Below are positions 1 through 8,238 of a stretch of 64,000 nt of DNA, piece after piece. The translations under genes and the position numbers were made by a program. The stretch comes from Arthrobacter sp. Leaf234. GTDB lineage: Bacteria > Actinomycetota > Actinomycetes > Actinomycetales > Micrococcaceae. The stretch spans positions 1,514,732 to 1,578,731 of the forward strand of contig NZ_LMLU01000001.1 of assembly GCF_001422665.1 (NCBI RefSeq), in the 5' to 3' direction. The notes below the pieces were generated by a model that ran no database searches, was not told the origin of the DNA, and was given only the letters and a program-made list of their open reading frames with translations. Each line of letters starts with the position of its first letter. The first letter of the stretch is position 1.

Positions 1-435
1 GACGACGGCGATCAGGGGCGCGTCCTGCGGCTTCACGGCGCCCGAGCTGCCGAGGGCGAGCCAGAAGAAGATCATCATCAGCAGGACGGGTACGGCCCGC
101 AGCACCTCGACGACGGAACCGGCGACCGCGCGGATCGGTGCGGAGTGGGACAGGCGTCCCACGCCGAAGATCAGGCCGAACAGGACGGCCGTGACGATCG
201 AGATCCCTGCGGCCTTCAGGGTGTTCACGAGACCGGGGAGGATGAAGAACTCCCAGGTGCGGGACTCCAGGAACGGTGTCCACATGCTCGCGGCGAGCTG
301 GCCCTTGCCGGCCAGTGCCGACAGGATCCAGGCGAGGACGGCGACGGCGACGAGGACACCCACGATGTTGCCGATGAGGATGACACGCCGCGCGCGCGGA
401 CCCGGTGCGTCGAAGAGGACCTGCTGCGCGCTCAT
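1..435 (-). CDS. gluD: Glutamate-type ABC transporter permease (GluD-like), 3' part cut by window edge
   Basis: Inner-membrane permease of a polar amino acid (probably glutamate) importer. Only the first 145 codons lie in the window. The protein starts MSAQQVLFDAPG and shows one early membrane segment (VGVLVAVAVLAWILSAL), then the typical opening of the His/Glu/Gln permease family with further helices around LVNTLKAAGISIVTAVLFG and VVEVLRAVPVLLMMIFF. The RAVPVLL stretch is characteristic of these permeases. Its ATG overlaps the gluC stop codon as ATGA, so the two are translationally coupled. The four-gene order ATPase, binding protein, permease, permease matches corynebacterial gluABCD. The substrate is inferred from family and order, not proven. 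Confidence 0.88.
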   Translation of the reverse strand, partial: MSAQQVLFDAPGPRARRVILIGNIVGVLVAVAVLAWILSALAGKGQLAASMWTPFLESRTWEFFILPGLVNTLKAAGISIVTAVLFGLIFGVGRLSHSAPIRAVAGSVVEVLRAVPVLLMMIFFWLALGSSGAVKPQDAPLIAVV

Positions 436-1109
436 CGTGCCACCGCCAGTCTGCGTGAGGCCCACGTGGTGAGGAGCCCGATGGGAATCACCAGGATCAC
501 GAACCCGAGGGCGAACGTGAGGAAGATGGGGATGACCAGGTCCGAACGGAACTCGATCATGGTCTTCATGAGTCCGGAGGACTCCGTGGCGACGGACCCC
601 GCGGCGGCGACCGTCGAATTCTTGATGAGCGCGATCAGCACGTTCCCGAGCGGGGCGATGGCCCCACGGAACGCCTGCGGCAGGATGATCAGGCGCGCGG
701 CGGGCAGGAAGCTCAGGCCGATGGCCCGGGCGGCTTCCGCCTGGCCGAGCGGGACGGTGTTGACGCCGCTGCGGATCGCCTCGCACACGAAGGCCGCGTG
801 GTAGAGCGCGAGGCCCAGGATGGCGATCCGGAACAGGCTCGCGTTCAGATCGCTCGCCAGGCTGATCTGCATGACGGAGAACAGGCCGAGGAAACCGAAC
901 GCGAGGATGATGGTCAGCGGCGTGTTGCGGAAGATGTTGACGTACGCCGCCCCGAACCACTGGAGGCTCGGGATCGGGGAGATGCGGAACAGGGCCAGCA
1001 CCGTACCGATGACGAGCGCGAAGATGGCCGCCCAGAACGACAGCTGGATGTTGACCCAGAACGCGGCGGGTACGTCATAGGTTTCGAACAGCGACAGGTA
1101 GTTCTCCAC
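432..1109 (-). CDS. gluC: Glutamate-type ABC transporter permease (GluC-like)
   Basis: Inner-membrane permease subunit, 225 residues, the usual size for this family. It has about five hydrophobic segments and the permease EAA loop, EAARAIGLSFLPAARLIILPQ, around residues 125-145, which contacts the ATPase. RNTPLTIILAF in the second third is a typical family signature. A good ribosome binding site (AAAGAGGTG) lies just upstream of the ATG. The gene follows gluB after a 77-bp gap holding a strong hairpin and overlaps gluD by 4 bp. It should pair with GluD as a heterodimeric channel fed by GluB and powered by GluA. Glutamate specificity is inferred. Confidence 0.92.
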   Translation of the reverse strand: MENYLSLFETYDVPAAFWVNIQLSFWAAIFALVIGTVLALFRISPIPSLQWFGAAYVNIFRNTPLTIILAFGFLGLFSVMQISLASDLNASLFRIAILGLALYHAAFVCEAIRSGVNTVPLGQAEAARAIGLSFLPAARLIILPQAFRGAIAPLGNVLIALIKNSTVAAAGSVATESSGLMKTMIEFRSDLVIPIFLTFALGFVILVIPIGLLTTWASRRLAVAR

Positions 1110-1142
1110 GGTTCACCTCTTTCCTGGTGGGGAACATGGCAC

Positions 1143-1174
1143 GGGTGGGGCGGTCCATGCGGACCACCCCACCC
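1143..1174 (-). terminator. Intercistronic hairpin between gluB and gluC
   Basis: Inverted repeat with 14-nt arms (1143-1156 and 1161-1174) and a 4-nt loop; the only mismatch (C/T at 1151) becomes a G-U pair in RNA. It sits right after the gluB stop and before the gluC ribosome binding site. There is no U-run, so it probably acts as an mRNA-stabilising or partial-termination element that keeps binding protein above permease levels, rather than a full terminator. Confidence 0.7.
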
Positions 1175-1186
1175 ATGGCAGCGATG

Positions 1187-2026
1187 CTAGGCGCAGGGCG
1201 CCGGGGTGGGCGGGTTGAGATCCGCGTTGAACTCGTAGTCGGCCCCTTCGGTGTTGCTCATGATCGCTTCCTCCCACGCGCCGTCCTCGATCATCTTCGT
1301 GATGGCCGCGTTGACCTCCTCGCAGCGCTCGGTGCTGCCCTTCGGCAGGCCGACACCGTAGTTCTCCTCCGAGAACGTGTTGCCGACGACCTTGAACTTG
1401 CCGGCGTTGGCCTCCTGCGCGGCGAGGCCGGCGAGGATGATGTCGTCGGTGGTGACGGCGTCGATCTGGCCGCCACCCATCGCCGTGACGCACTCGGCGT
1501 AGCCGGGCTGCTCGACCAGCTGGACACCGGGGTACTGGTCCTTGATCTTCTGCGCCGAGGTGGAGCCGGTGACCGAGCAGAGGTTCTTGCCCTCGAGGTC
1601 CTCGGGCCCGGTGATGTCGCTGTCGGTCGGGACGAGCAGGTCCTGGCCGGCCACGAAGTACGGTCCGCCGAAGTCGACGGTCTCCTTGCGGGTGTCCGTG
1701 ATGGAGTAGGTCGCGAAGATCATGTCGACCTGGTTGTTCGAGAGCAGGTTCTCGCGGTTGGCCGACGGCGCCTCGACGAACTCGATCTGGTCCTCGCCGA
1801 AGCCGAGTTCGTTCGCCACGTACGTCGCGACGTCGACGTCGAAGCCGGAGTAGGTGCCGCCCTCGTCGTAGCCGAGGCCCGGCTGGTCGAACTTGATGCC
1901 GATGCGGACCATCTCGCCGCCGGACTCGCCGCCCTCGCTCTCGGCGCTGTCTCCGCCACCACAGGCGGACAGTGTCAGTGCGGCCACCGCGGCCACCGCG
2001 GCTGCTGCGTATCGGGTCTTCTGCAT
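1187..2026 (-). CDS. gluB: Glutamate ABC transporter substrate-binding lipoprotein (GluB-like)
   Basis: Extracellular solute-binding protein of family 3, 279 residues. The N-terminus is a lipoprotein signal peptide with lipobox LSAC, Cys about residue 22, so it is anchored to the outer face of the membrane. The body carries the family hallmarks GFDVDVATYVANELG and DMIFATYSITDTRKETVDFGGPY, which line the amino acid pocket. A good ribosome binding site (AGGAGC) precedes the ATG. It lies 59 bp after gluA and before the gluC hairpin. Family members bind glutamate, aspartate or glutamine; glutamate is favoured here from the gluABCD order. Confidence 0.93.
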   Translation of the reverse strand: MQKTRYAAAAVAAVAALTLSACGGGDSAESEGGESGGEMVRIGIKFDQPGLGYDEGGTYSGFDVDVATYVANELGFGEDQIEFVEAPSANRENLLSNNQVDMIFATYSITDTRKETVDFGGPYFVAGQDLLVPTDSDITGPEDLEGKNLCSVTGSTSAQKIKDQYPGVQLVEQPGYAECVTAMGGGQIDAVTTDDIILAGLAAQEANAGKFKVVGNTFSEENYGVGLPKGSTERCEEVNAAITKMIEDGAWEEAIMSNTEGADYEFNADLNPPTPAPCA

Positions 2027-2085
2027 GGGTGCTCCTTGTGTTGCGGCCCCGGAAGGCCTTGGGTGCGAGTGGTGATGTAGGGGGA

Positions 2086-2862
<777 letters not shown>

Positions 2863-2868
2863 GGGAGA

Positions 2869-2896
2869 AATGTAGCGAACTATTCCTCCTCAGCAA
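2869..2896 (-). promoter_or_regulatory. Predicted leaderless promoter of gluABCD
   Basis: Reading the minus strand, a TTGCTG box (2896-2891), a 16-nt spacer and a TACATT box (2874-2869) lie 6 nt before the gluA ATG. The transcript would start at or next to the start codon. Confidence 0.6.
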
Positions 2897-2967
2897 GACG
2901 GAGCAGCCCGGCGGCGCCGATTGTGATTCAAGAGCAACCAAATCCGCAGCGTGTGCCGCTCGTTGGT

Positions 2968-2973
2968 TAGCCT
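2968..2973 (+). promoter_or_regulatory. Predicted -10 box of the LOG-family gene
   Basis: TAGCCT ends 6 nt before the ATG at 2980, with no clear -35 element and no ribosome binding site. The identical hexamer and spacing occur before the MgtE-N/CBS gene (12816-12811, minus strand). Confidence 0.5.
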
Positions 2974-2979
2974 AGGGAA

Positions 2980-3843
2980 ATGTCTCCTTCCCAGCACCCT
3001 TCGGCGTCCGGTGACGCGTGGCTCCCGGCAGCGGACGACGACGTCGCGGATCCGTCCGTCGTGGCGCCGTGGCTCGCGTCCGGCGAGGCACGTCCCCCCG
3101 GGCCGTCACAGGCCACGCGTCGTCGGGGATCGGTGGAACTGCGCCGCGGACAGGCGACCGGGCCGCAGTCCGACAACACCCTGCTCGACGCGCCGGATTC
3201 CGGTGCCTTCACGCGCACGGATCCGTGGCGGGTCCTGCGGATCCAGAGCGAATTCGTCGAGGGGTTCGGCACCCTGGCCGACCTCGGCCCGGCCATCAGC
3301 GTCTTCGGCTCCGCCCGGACGGCCCGCGACTCCCCCTTCTACGGTATCGGGGAGGAGGTGGGCCGGCGTCTGGTCGAGGCCGGCTACGCGGTCATCACCG
3401 GCGGCGGACCGGGTGCCATGGAAGCGGCGAACAAGGGTGCGTGCGAGGCCGGGGGAGTCTCCGTGGGGCTCGGCATCGAGCTGCCCTTCGAGCAGGGCAT
3501 GAACGAGTGGGTGGACCTCGGCATCAACTTCCGGTACTTCTTCGCCCGCAAGACGATGTTCGTCAAGTACGCCAGCGGCTTCGTCGTCCTGCCCGGCGGC
3601 TTCGGGACGCTCGACGAGCTGTTCGAGGCCATGACGCTGGTCCAGACGGGCAAGGTGACGTCATTCCCGATCGTCCTGATCGGCGTCGACTACTGGCGGC
3701 CGCTGCTCGACTGGATCAGGGGCACCCTGCTCACGGAGGGGACCATCTCGGAGAAGGATCTGTCCCTTCTCCACCTCGTGGACACGGCGGAGGAGGCCGT
3801 CCGGATCGTCGCGGCGTCCGCCGGCCGTTCCGGCACTTCCTGA
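2980..3843 (+). CDS. LOG family protein (TIGR00730 Rossmann fold, cytokinin-riboside phosphoribohydrolase-like)
   Basis: Protein of 287 residues with the lysine decarboxylase-like LOG fold. The nucleotide-binding motif GGGPGAMEAANKGA is at about 141-154 and the family motif PGGFGTLDE at 205-213. Characterised relatives split nucleoside 5'-monophosphates to base plus ribose phosphate; the natural substrate in actinobacteria is unclear. The first 75 residues are a polar, poorly conserved extension, so an internal start is possible, but the ATG fits a leaderless promoter. It heads the LOG-DivIVA-Tag-mannosyltransferase run, an order that resembles the Rv1205-Rv1211 region of M. tuberculosis. Confidence 0.9.
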   Translation: MSPSQHPSASGDAWLPAADDDVADPSVVAPWLASGEARPPGPSQATRRRGSVELRRGQATGPQSDNTLLDAPDSGAFTRTDPWRVLRIQSEFVEGFGTLADLGPAISVFGSARTARDSPFYGIGEEVGRRLVEAGYAVITGGGPGAMEAANKGACEAGGVSVGLGIELPFEQGMNEWVDLGINFRYFFARKTMFVKYASGFVVLPGGFGTLDELFEAMTLVQTGKVTSFPIVLIGVDYWRPLLDWIRGTLLTEGTISEKDLSLLHLVDTAEEAVRIVAASAGRSGTS

Positions 3844-3878
3844 GCTTCACGCGGGCGCGCCTCTGGCACCATTGCCGT

Positions 3879-4352
3879 GTGACTATCTTCCTGGTGATCC
3901 TCGCCATCGTGCTGGTGGGTGCCACGGCGCTCCTCGCGTCCGGTCGGGAGGTGCCGGCGGTCCTGCGGCCCCGGGGCGCCCGGCGGGCGAAGCCGTCCGT
4001 CCTCCGCCGTGCCGCGGACGGGCCCGACGACGCGGCCGGGCGGGACCCGGCGGGCACCCCGACGGGTGACGACGACAGCCGGCTCCTGACGCCGGGCAGC
4101 GACGAGGACCCTTCGGCACGAAGAGACGGACTCGGGTTGGTCGAGCCGGTGGCGAGCCTCCCGCCGGTCCTGCTGCCCGATGATCCGTCGGGGACCGACG
4201 TCGATGCCGTGCGGTTCGGACTGGGCCTGCGCGGGTACCGGATGGACCAGGTGGACGAGGTCCTCGATCGACTCTCGAGCGCGCTCGAGGCCAGGGACGC
4301 CACGATCAGGGCCCTGCGGGCCGAGCTCGCGGGACGGGACGGACGCCGGTGA
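3879..4352 (+). CDS. DivIVA domain-containing protein
   Basis: Small protein of 157 residues read from a GTG at 3879. One membrane helix (IFLVILAIVLVGATALLAS) fills residues 2-20, followed by a charged, Pro/Ala-rich linker and a C-terminal DivIVA-like segment (RFGLGLRGYRMDQVDEVLDRL, about 110-130) with a short coiled coil. DivIVA repeats of this type appear in actinobacterial proteins that sense pole or septum geometry; this membrane-tethered single-copy form has no assigned role that I know. It overlaps the next gene, tag, by GTGA. The start has no strong ribosome binding site. Confidence 0.82.
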   Translation: MTIFLVILAIVLVGATALLASGREVPAVLRPRGARRAKPSVLRRAADGPDDAAGRDPAGTPTGDDDSRLLTPGSDEDPSARRDGLGLVEPVASLPPVLLPDDPSGTDVDAVRFGLGLRGYRMDQVDEVLDRLSSALEARDATIRALRAELAGRDGRR

Positions 4353-4987
4353 GCGGGGCTGTCCCGGGGTCGGACGGTCGCCTGCGCTGCGGCTGGGCCG
4401 TGTCCAGTGCGGAGTACGAGCGGTACCACGACCTCGAGTGGGGGCGGCCGGTCACGGGCGAGACGGCACTCTTCGAACGGCTGAGCCTCGAGGCGTTCCA
4501 GTCCGGCCTCAGCTGGATCACCATCCTGCGGAAGCGCGAGGCCTTCCGCTCCGCGTTCGCCGGGTTCGAGCCCCGCACCGTGTCCGCCTTCGGCCAGGCG
4601 GACATCGAGAGGCTCCTCGCCGACCCGGGCATCGTCCGGAACCGCCAGAAGATCGAGGCGACCGTCTCGAACGCCCGCGCGCTCCTCGCCCTGCCCGCCG
4701 GGACGACGCTCGGCTCGGTCCTCGCCGCCCACCGCCCTGCGCAGGTCGCCGCTCCGGCCACCCTCGCGGACGTCCCGGCCATCACGCCGGAGAGTACCTC
4801 CCTCGCCCGCACGCTCCGCGGTCTCGGCTTCCGGTTCGTCGGCCCGACGACGGCCTATGCCATGCTGCAGGCCACGGGCTACGTCGACGACCACCTCCAG
4901 GACTGCTGGGTGCGGGATGCACTGTCCGCCGCCGCCCCCGCGATCGTGCCGGGGAGCAGCGCGGCCACGGGGGCGCGCCGCCCGTGA
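4349..4987 (+). CDS. tag: DNA-3-methyladenine glycosylase I
   Basis: Base-excision repair enzyme that removes N3-methyladenine from DNA, 212 residues against about 190 in E. coli. The zinc site is intact: an early Cys in LRCGWA, His in YHDLEWG, and the C-terminal pair in DDHLQDCW. The segment FERLSLEAFQSGLSWITILRKREAFR is the family helix-hairpin-helix signature. The GTG start overlaps the stop of the DivIVA gene, and its own stop overlaps the GTG of the mannosyltransferase, so three unlike functions are translationally coupled. The last 40 residues are an Ala-rich tail. Confidence 0.95.
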   Translation: MSGAVPGSDGRLRCGWAVSSAEYERYHDLEWGRPVTGETALFERLSLEAFQSGLSWITILRKREAFRSAFAGFEPRTVSAFGQADIERLLADPGIVRNRQKIEATVSNARALLALPAGTTLGSVLAAHRPAQVAAPATLADVPAITPESTSLARTLRGLGFRFVGPTTAYAMLQATGYVDDHLQDCWVRDALSAAAPAIVPGSSAATGARRP

Positions 4988-6246
4988 TCAGCCGCGGACG
5001 GACCGACACGGCGACGGCGGCCGGCCCCGCTCCCGTCGCACGGAGCGGGCGCGGGACCGTCGTGTCCCGGCTCCTCGCGCACTGGTCCGTCCAGGTGCTC
5101 GTGCTCTTCCTCGCGGGGCGCCTCGTCAGCACGGCGATCCTCCTCCTCGCTGCATCCCGCCAGGGGGCAAGTCCCTGGTCCGGGCCCGCGCCCGCCTACG
5201 GCACCTTCATCAACTACTGGGACAGCGGGTGGTACGAGCGCATCTTCCGTGAGGGCTATCCGACGGACCTGCCCACGGACCTCTTCGGCATCGTCACGCA
5301 CAACCAGTGGGCCTTCTACCCCCTGTACCCGGGTATCGTCCGCAGCCTCGACGTCGTCACGGGCCTCGGTTGGGGCGTCCTCGCTCCGCTGGTCGCGTGG
5401 CTCGCCGCTGCGGGCGCGGCCCTCGTGATCTATCGGCTGTTCCGGCTGCGGGCCGGTCACCGCACCGCGCTCGCGGGTGTCGCGGTCGTGTCGCTCGCCC
5501 CGGTCTCGCCGATCCTGCAGGTCCCCTACGCCGAATCCCTGCACCTCCTGCTCCTCGCCTCCGCGCTGCATCTCGTGTCGACGCACCGGTACTACGCGGC
5601 GATGCCCGTCGTCGTCCTCATGTGCCTGTCCCGTCCGGCGGGAGTGCCGTTCGCGCTGGCCCTCGGCGTCCTGTTCGTCCACGAGGTGTGGACCTGGCGC
5701 CGCGCGGGGGCGGATCCGGTGCTCCGGAGGGAATCGGCCGGCCGGGTCCTGCCCCTGCTGCTGCTCGGTGGCGTCGCGTCGCTCTCCGCCGTGGCCTGGC
5801 CCCTCATCGCCTGGATCGCGACGGGTCGGCGCGACGCCTACGTCGCCACCGAGACCGCGTGGCGTGGCGAGGCGCTCACCCCCTTCCTCCCGTGGTTCGA
5901 GAACCCGGCGGCCCTCGTCGGGCCGGCAGCGGCGTCCCTCGTGGTCCTGGCGCTCCTCCTCGGCGGGATCGGACTGTTCTCCGCGCGCCCCGTCCGGTCG
6001 CTCGGGCTGGTCCTGAATGCGTGGTGCGCCGCCTACCTGCTGTACCTCGCGGCCTTCTGGGACCCGCAGTCCAGCACCTGGCGCATCCTGGTGCCGCTCT
6101 TCCCCCTCGCCCTCGCCGCTGCGTCACTGCAGCGAGGCAGGATCCTCTGGGTGCTCCTGCCGCTCTCGGTGGTCCTGCAGTTCCTCTGGGTCGACTCGCT
6201 GTGGGGCTGGACTCCCACGGGATCGAACGGGGATTATCCACCCTGA
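4984..6246 (+). CDS. PIG-V-like polyprenyl-phosphate mannosyltransferase family membrane protein
   Basis: Polytopic membrane protein of 420 residues with about ten hydrophobic segments. YWDSGWYERIFREGYP in the first extracytoplasmic loop, with its Asp, matches the catalytic loop of PIG-V/GPI mannosyltransferase-like proteins, a GT-C fold that uses lipid-linked sugars. QWAFYPLYPGIVR nearby supports this. In actinobacteria such enzymes modify lipoglycans or secreted proteins; the acceptor here is unknown. The GTG start overlaps the tag stop. The preceding long open frame back to 4180 is simply the other frame of tag and is not part of the gene. Confidence 0.85.
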   Translation: MISRGRTDTATAAGPAPVARSGRGTVVSRLLAHWSVQVLVLFLAGRLVSTAILLLAASRQGASPWSGPAPAYGTFINYWDSGWYERIFREGYPTDLPTDLFGIVTHNQWAFYPLYPGIVRSLDVVTGLGWGVLAPLVAWLAAAGAALVIYRLFRLRAGHRTALAGVAVVSLAPVSPILQVPYAESLHLLLLASALHLVSTHRYYAAMPVVVLMCLSRPAGVPFALALGVLFVHEVWTWRRAGADPVLRRESAGRVLPLLLLGGVASLSAVAWPLIAWIATGRRDAYVATETAWRGEALTPFLPWFENPAALVGPAAASLVVLALLLGGIGLFSARPVRSLGLVLNAWCAAYLLYLAAFWDPQSSTWRILVPLFPLALAAASLQRGRILWVLLPLSVVLQFLWVDSLWGWTPTGSNGDYPP

Positions 6247-6410
6247 GTGTGATCCACGCCGCACCCGAATTAGCAGGAGCAGGGCTTGTGCTGAATAATG
6301 AAGGGGATGACGTGCACCGCCGGGCCTCTCACCGGGTCGACGGGACGGAGCACCGTTTACTGTCGCGCTACCGCTGACCGCGGTTGCGCCCTGTTGAAAG
6401 GGACACCCCT

Positions 6411-6578
6411 ATGGCTGCCATGAAACCGCGTACCGGCGATGGACCGATGGAAGTCACCAAGGAGGGGCGCAGCCTCATCATGCGGGTACCCATCGACGGC
6501 GGCGGACGCCTGGTCGTGGAACTCAACGCGGAAGAGGCAGGCAACCTCAAGGACTGCCTGCTCACCGTCACCGGCTGA
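6411..6578 (+). CDS. DUF3117 domain-containing small protein
   Basis: Protein of 55 residues, the exact usual size of DUF3117. The strongly conserved MAAMKPRTGDGPMEVTKEGR start and the GGGRLVVEL core are both present. Function is unknown; the family is almost universal in actinobacteria and often lies next to tag, as here. The ATG at 6411 was chosen because GAAAGGG lies 8-14 nt upstream and the family begins at this Met; an in-frame ATG at 6384 gives an unsupported extension. The upstream 164 bp hold a TTAGCA/AATAAT pair spaced by 18 nt that could be its promoter. Confidence 0.93.
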   Translation: MAAMKPRTGDGPMEVTKEGRSLIMRVPIDGGGRLVVELNAEEAGNLKDCLLTVTG

Positions 6579-6630
6579 CACCGCTCCGTCCACCCGCCGC
6601 CCCCGCTTCGCGATCAGGCCTTCTTCGCGG

Positions 6631-7275
6631 TCAGGCCTTTTGCTTGACGGCGAGGAGGAGTCCCGTGCCGGTCGGGAGGAGTGCCGAGACGAGGGAATCG
6701 TCGTCTCGGACCATCCGGCCCACCTGCCGCAGCGTGTTGGTCGACTGCTCTCGGACGGCGGGTTCCGCCACGCGGTCCTGGTCGAGGGCATCGTTGACGA
6801 TGAGGATGCCGCCGTCCTTCAGCAGGCGGATCGCCTGCTCCACGTACGCCGGGAGTCCCGCCTTGTCGGCGTCGATGAAGACGAGGTCGTAAGCGCGATC
6901 CGTCAGCCGGGGCAGGACGTCCGCGGCGCGCCCCGAGATGGTGCGGGTCCGGTTGGAGGGTATGCCCGCTTCCGCGAAGGCCTCCCGAGCCGCCCGGAGA
7001 TGATCGACGTCGGAATCGATCGTGGTCAGCACGGCGCTCCGTCCGAGCCCCCTCAGGAGGCAGACCCCCGAGACGCCGGCACCCGCGCCGACCTCGACCG
7101 CCGTCGTCGCCTTCGAGGCAGCCGCCAGCACGGTCAGGGCAGCGCCGACTGCAGGTGTCACCGGAGAGACGCCCAGCTCGTGGGACCTGTCGCGGGCACG
7201 GAGCAGGATGTCGTCCTCGTCGGGAAGCCCTTCCGTGTAGGACCAGCTGCTGTGTTTGTCGGCGGCCATGGGCAT
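6631..7275 (-). CDS. Class I SAM-dependent O-methyltransferase
   Basis: Cytoplasmic methyltransferase of 214 residues, related to catechol/caffeoyl-CoA O-methyltransferases (Rv1220c-like). SAM motif I VEVGAGAGVSGVCLLRGL is at about 60-77, DSDV follows at the ribose-binding position, and YDLVFIDADK carries the metal-binding Asp. The substrate is unknown. It is divergent from sigE, an arrangement conserved in mycobacteria. ATG codons at 7275 and 7269 are both possible; neither has a strong ribosome binding site. The stop region carries a short direct repeat (TCAGGCCTT twice), so a one-unit slip would alter the C-terminus. Confidence 0.9.
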   Translation of the reverse strand: MPMAADKHSSWSYTEGLPDEDDILLRARDRSHELGVSPVTPAVGAALTVLAAASKATTAVEVGAGAGVSGVCLLRGLGRSAVLTTIDSDVDHLRAAREAFAEAGIPSNRTRTISGRAADVLPRLTDRAYDLVFIDADKAGLPAYVEQAIRLLKDGGILIVNDALDQDRVAEPAVREQSTNTLRQVGRMVRDDDSLVSALLPTGTGLLLAVKQKA

Positions 7276-7585
7276 CCGTTCTGTTCTGGGATAAGGGGGA
7301 CTGTCGGAGGCCGGAGCCCCGCCCCAACACTACTGTCTGGGCTGCTCGCACTTCCATGCGGGCGGCCGTTCCGGACCGTTCGCCGGTGAGCCGGAGAGTA
7401 ACCGACAGCGAAGCCGATACCCGGAATCAACACGCGCCGGCCTGCCAGCTACCTCCCAGCTTGGTGCGAAAGACTTCGAACTCGGGACATCCGGCACGAG
7501 CACGGTCCCGAATCCCTGATACCACCGCCTGCTGCATGGGCATCGGCGTGGTGGCCCGATCGGGATACGCGGCGAAAAGGGGTAG
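7276..7585. other. Divergent intergenic region between O-methyltransferase and sigE
   Basis: A 310-bp region that should hold both promoters. I see no TANNNT-type box close to either start, no convincing ECF-type promoter pair for autoregulation of sigE, and no RNA gene. Short open frames here have no recognisable content. The only clear signal is the AAAAGGGG ribosome binding site of sigE at its right end. Confidence 0.5.
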
Positions 7586-8233
7586 ATGATGTCCAGCGTG
7601 AAGGCGGCACAGCCCGCTGGTGGGTCCGCAGTGGCGGACGATCCCATCCTCGATGAGCACGGCAACCCGTGGGTGGCCCCGTCCTGGGAAGAAGTGGTCA
7701 CCAACTACTCGCCGAAGGTCTACCGCCTGGCCTACCGCCTGACCGGGAACCGCTTCGACGCCGAGGACCTCACGCAGGAGGTCTTCGTGCGGGTCTTCCG
7801 GTCCCTCGCGAACTTCAAGCCGGGCACCCTCGACGGCTGGCTGCACCGCATCACCACCAATCTCTTCCTCGACCAGGCGCGGCGCAAGACCCGCATCCGG
7901 TTCGACGGCCTGACGGAGGAGGCCGAGAGCCGCCTCCCCAGCAAGCACCCCGGCCCCGAGCGCAGCTTCGAGTTCAACAACCTCGACATCGACGTGCAGT
8001 CGGCGCTCGAGGAGCTCCCCCCGGATTTCCGGGCCGCCGTCGTCCTGTGCGACCTCGAAGGCCTGGCGTACGACGAGGTGGCACAGGTGCTGGGGGTCAA
8101 GCTCGGCACCGTACGCTCGCGCATCCACCGTGGCCGCACGATGCTCCGCGAGAAGCTCGCCCACCGCGATCCGCGACCCACCGGAGGAAGCGGCACTGCC
8201 CTGGGCGTCCCGCGGATCGCCGGTCTGGGCTAG
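7586..8233 (+). CDS. sigE: ECF RNA polymerase sigma factor SigE
   Basis: Group 4 sigma factor of 215 residues. Region 2 is visible as YRLAYRLTGNRFDAEDLTQEVFVRVFRSL (core binding and -10 recognition) and region 4 as ELPPDFRAAVVLCDLEGLAYDEVAQVLGVKLGTVRSRIHRGRTML (-35 recognition). Its place between an O-methyltransferase and a zinc anti-sigma gene plus tatB matches mycobacterial sigE, which answers to surface stress. AAAAGGGG lies upstream of two adjacent ATGs (7586 and 7589). The anti-sigma gene follows after 5 bp, so the two are cotranscribed. Released SigE would direct stress genes; none of its target promoters could be identified by eye here. Confidence 0.95.
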   Translation: MMSSVKAAQPAGGSAVADDPILDEHGNPWVAPSWEEVVTNYSPKVYRLAYRLTGNRFDAEDLTQEVFVRVFRSLANFKPGTLDGWLHRITTNLFLDQARRKTRIRFDGLTEEAESRLPSKHPGPERSFEFNNLDIDVQSALEELPPDFRAAVVLCDLEGLAYDEVAQVLGVKLGTVRSRIHRGRTMLREKLAHRDPRPTGGSGTALGVPRIAGLG

Positions 8234-8238
8234 GGACG

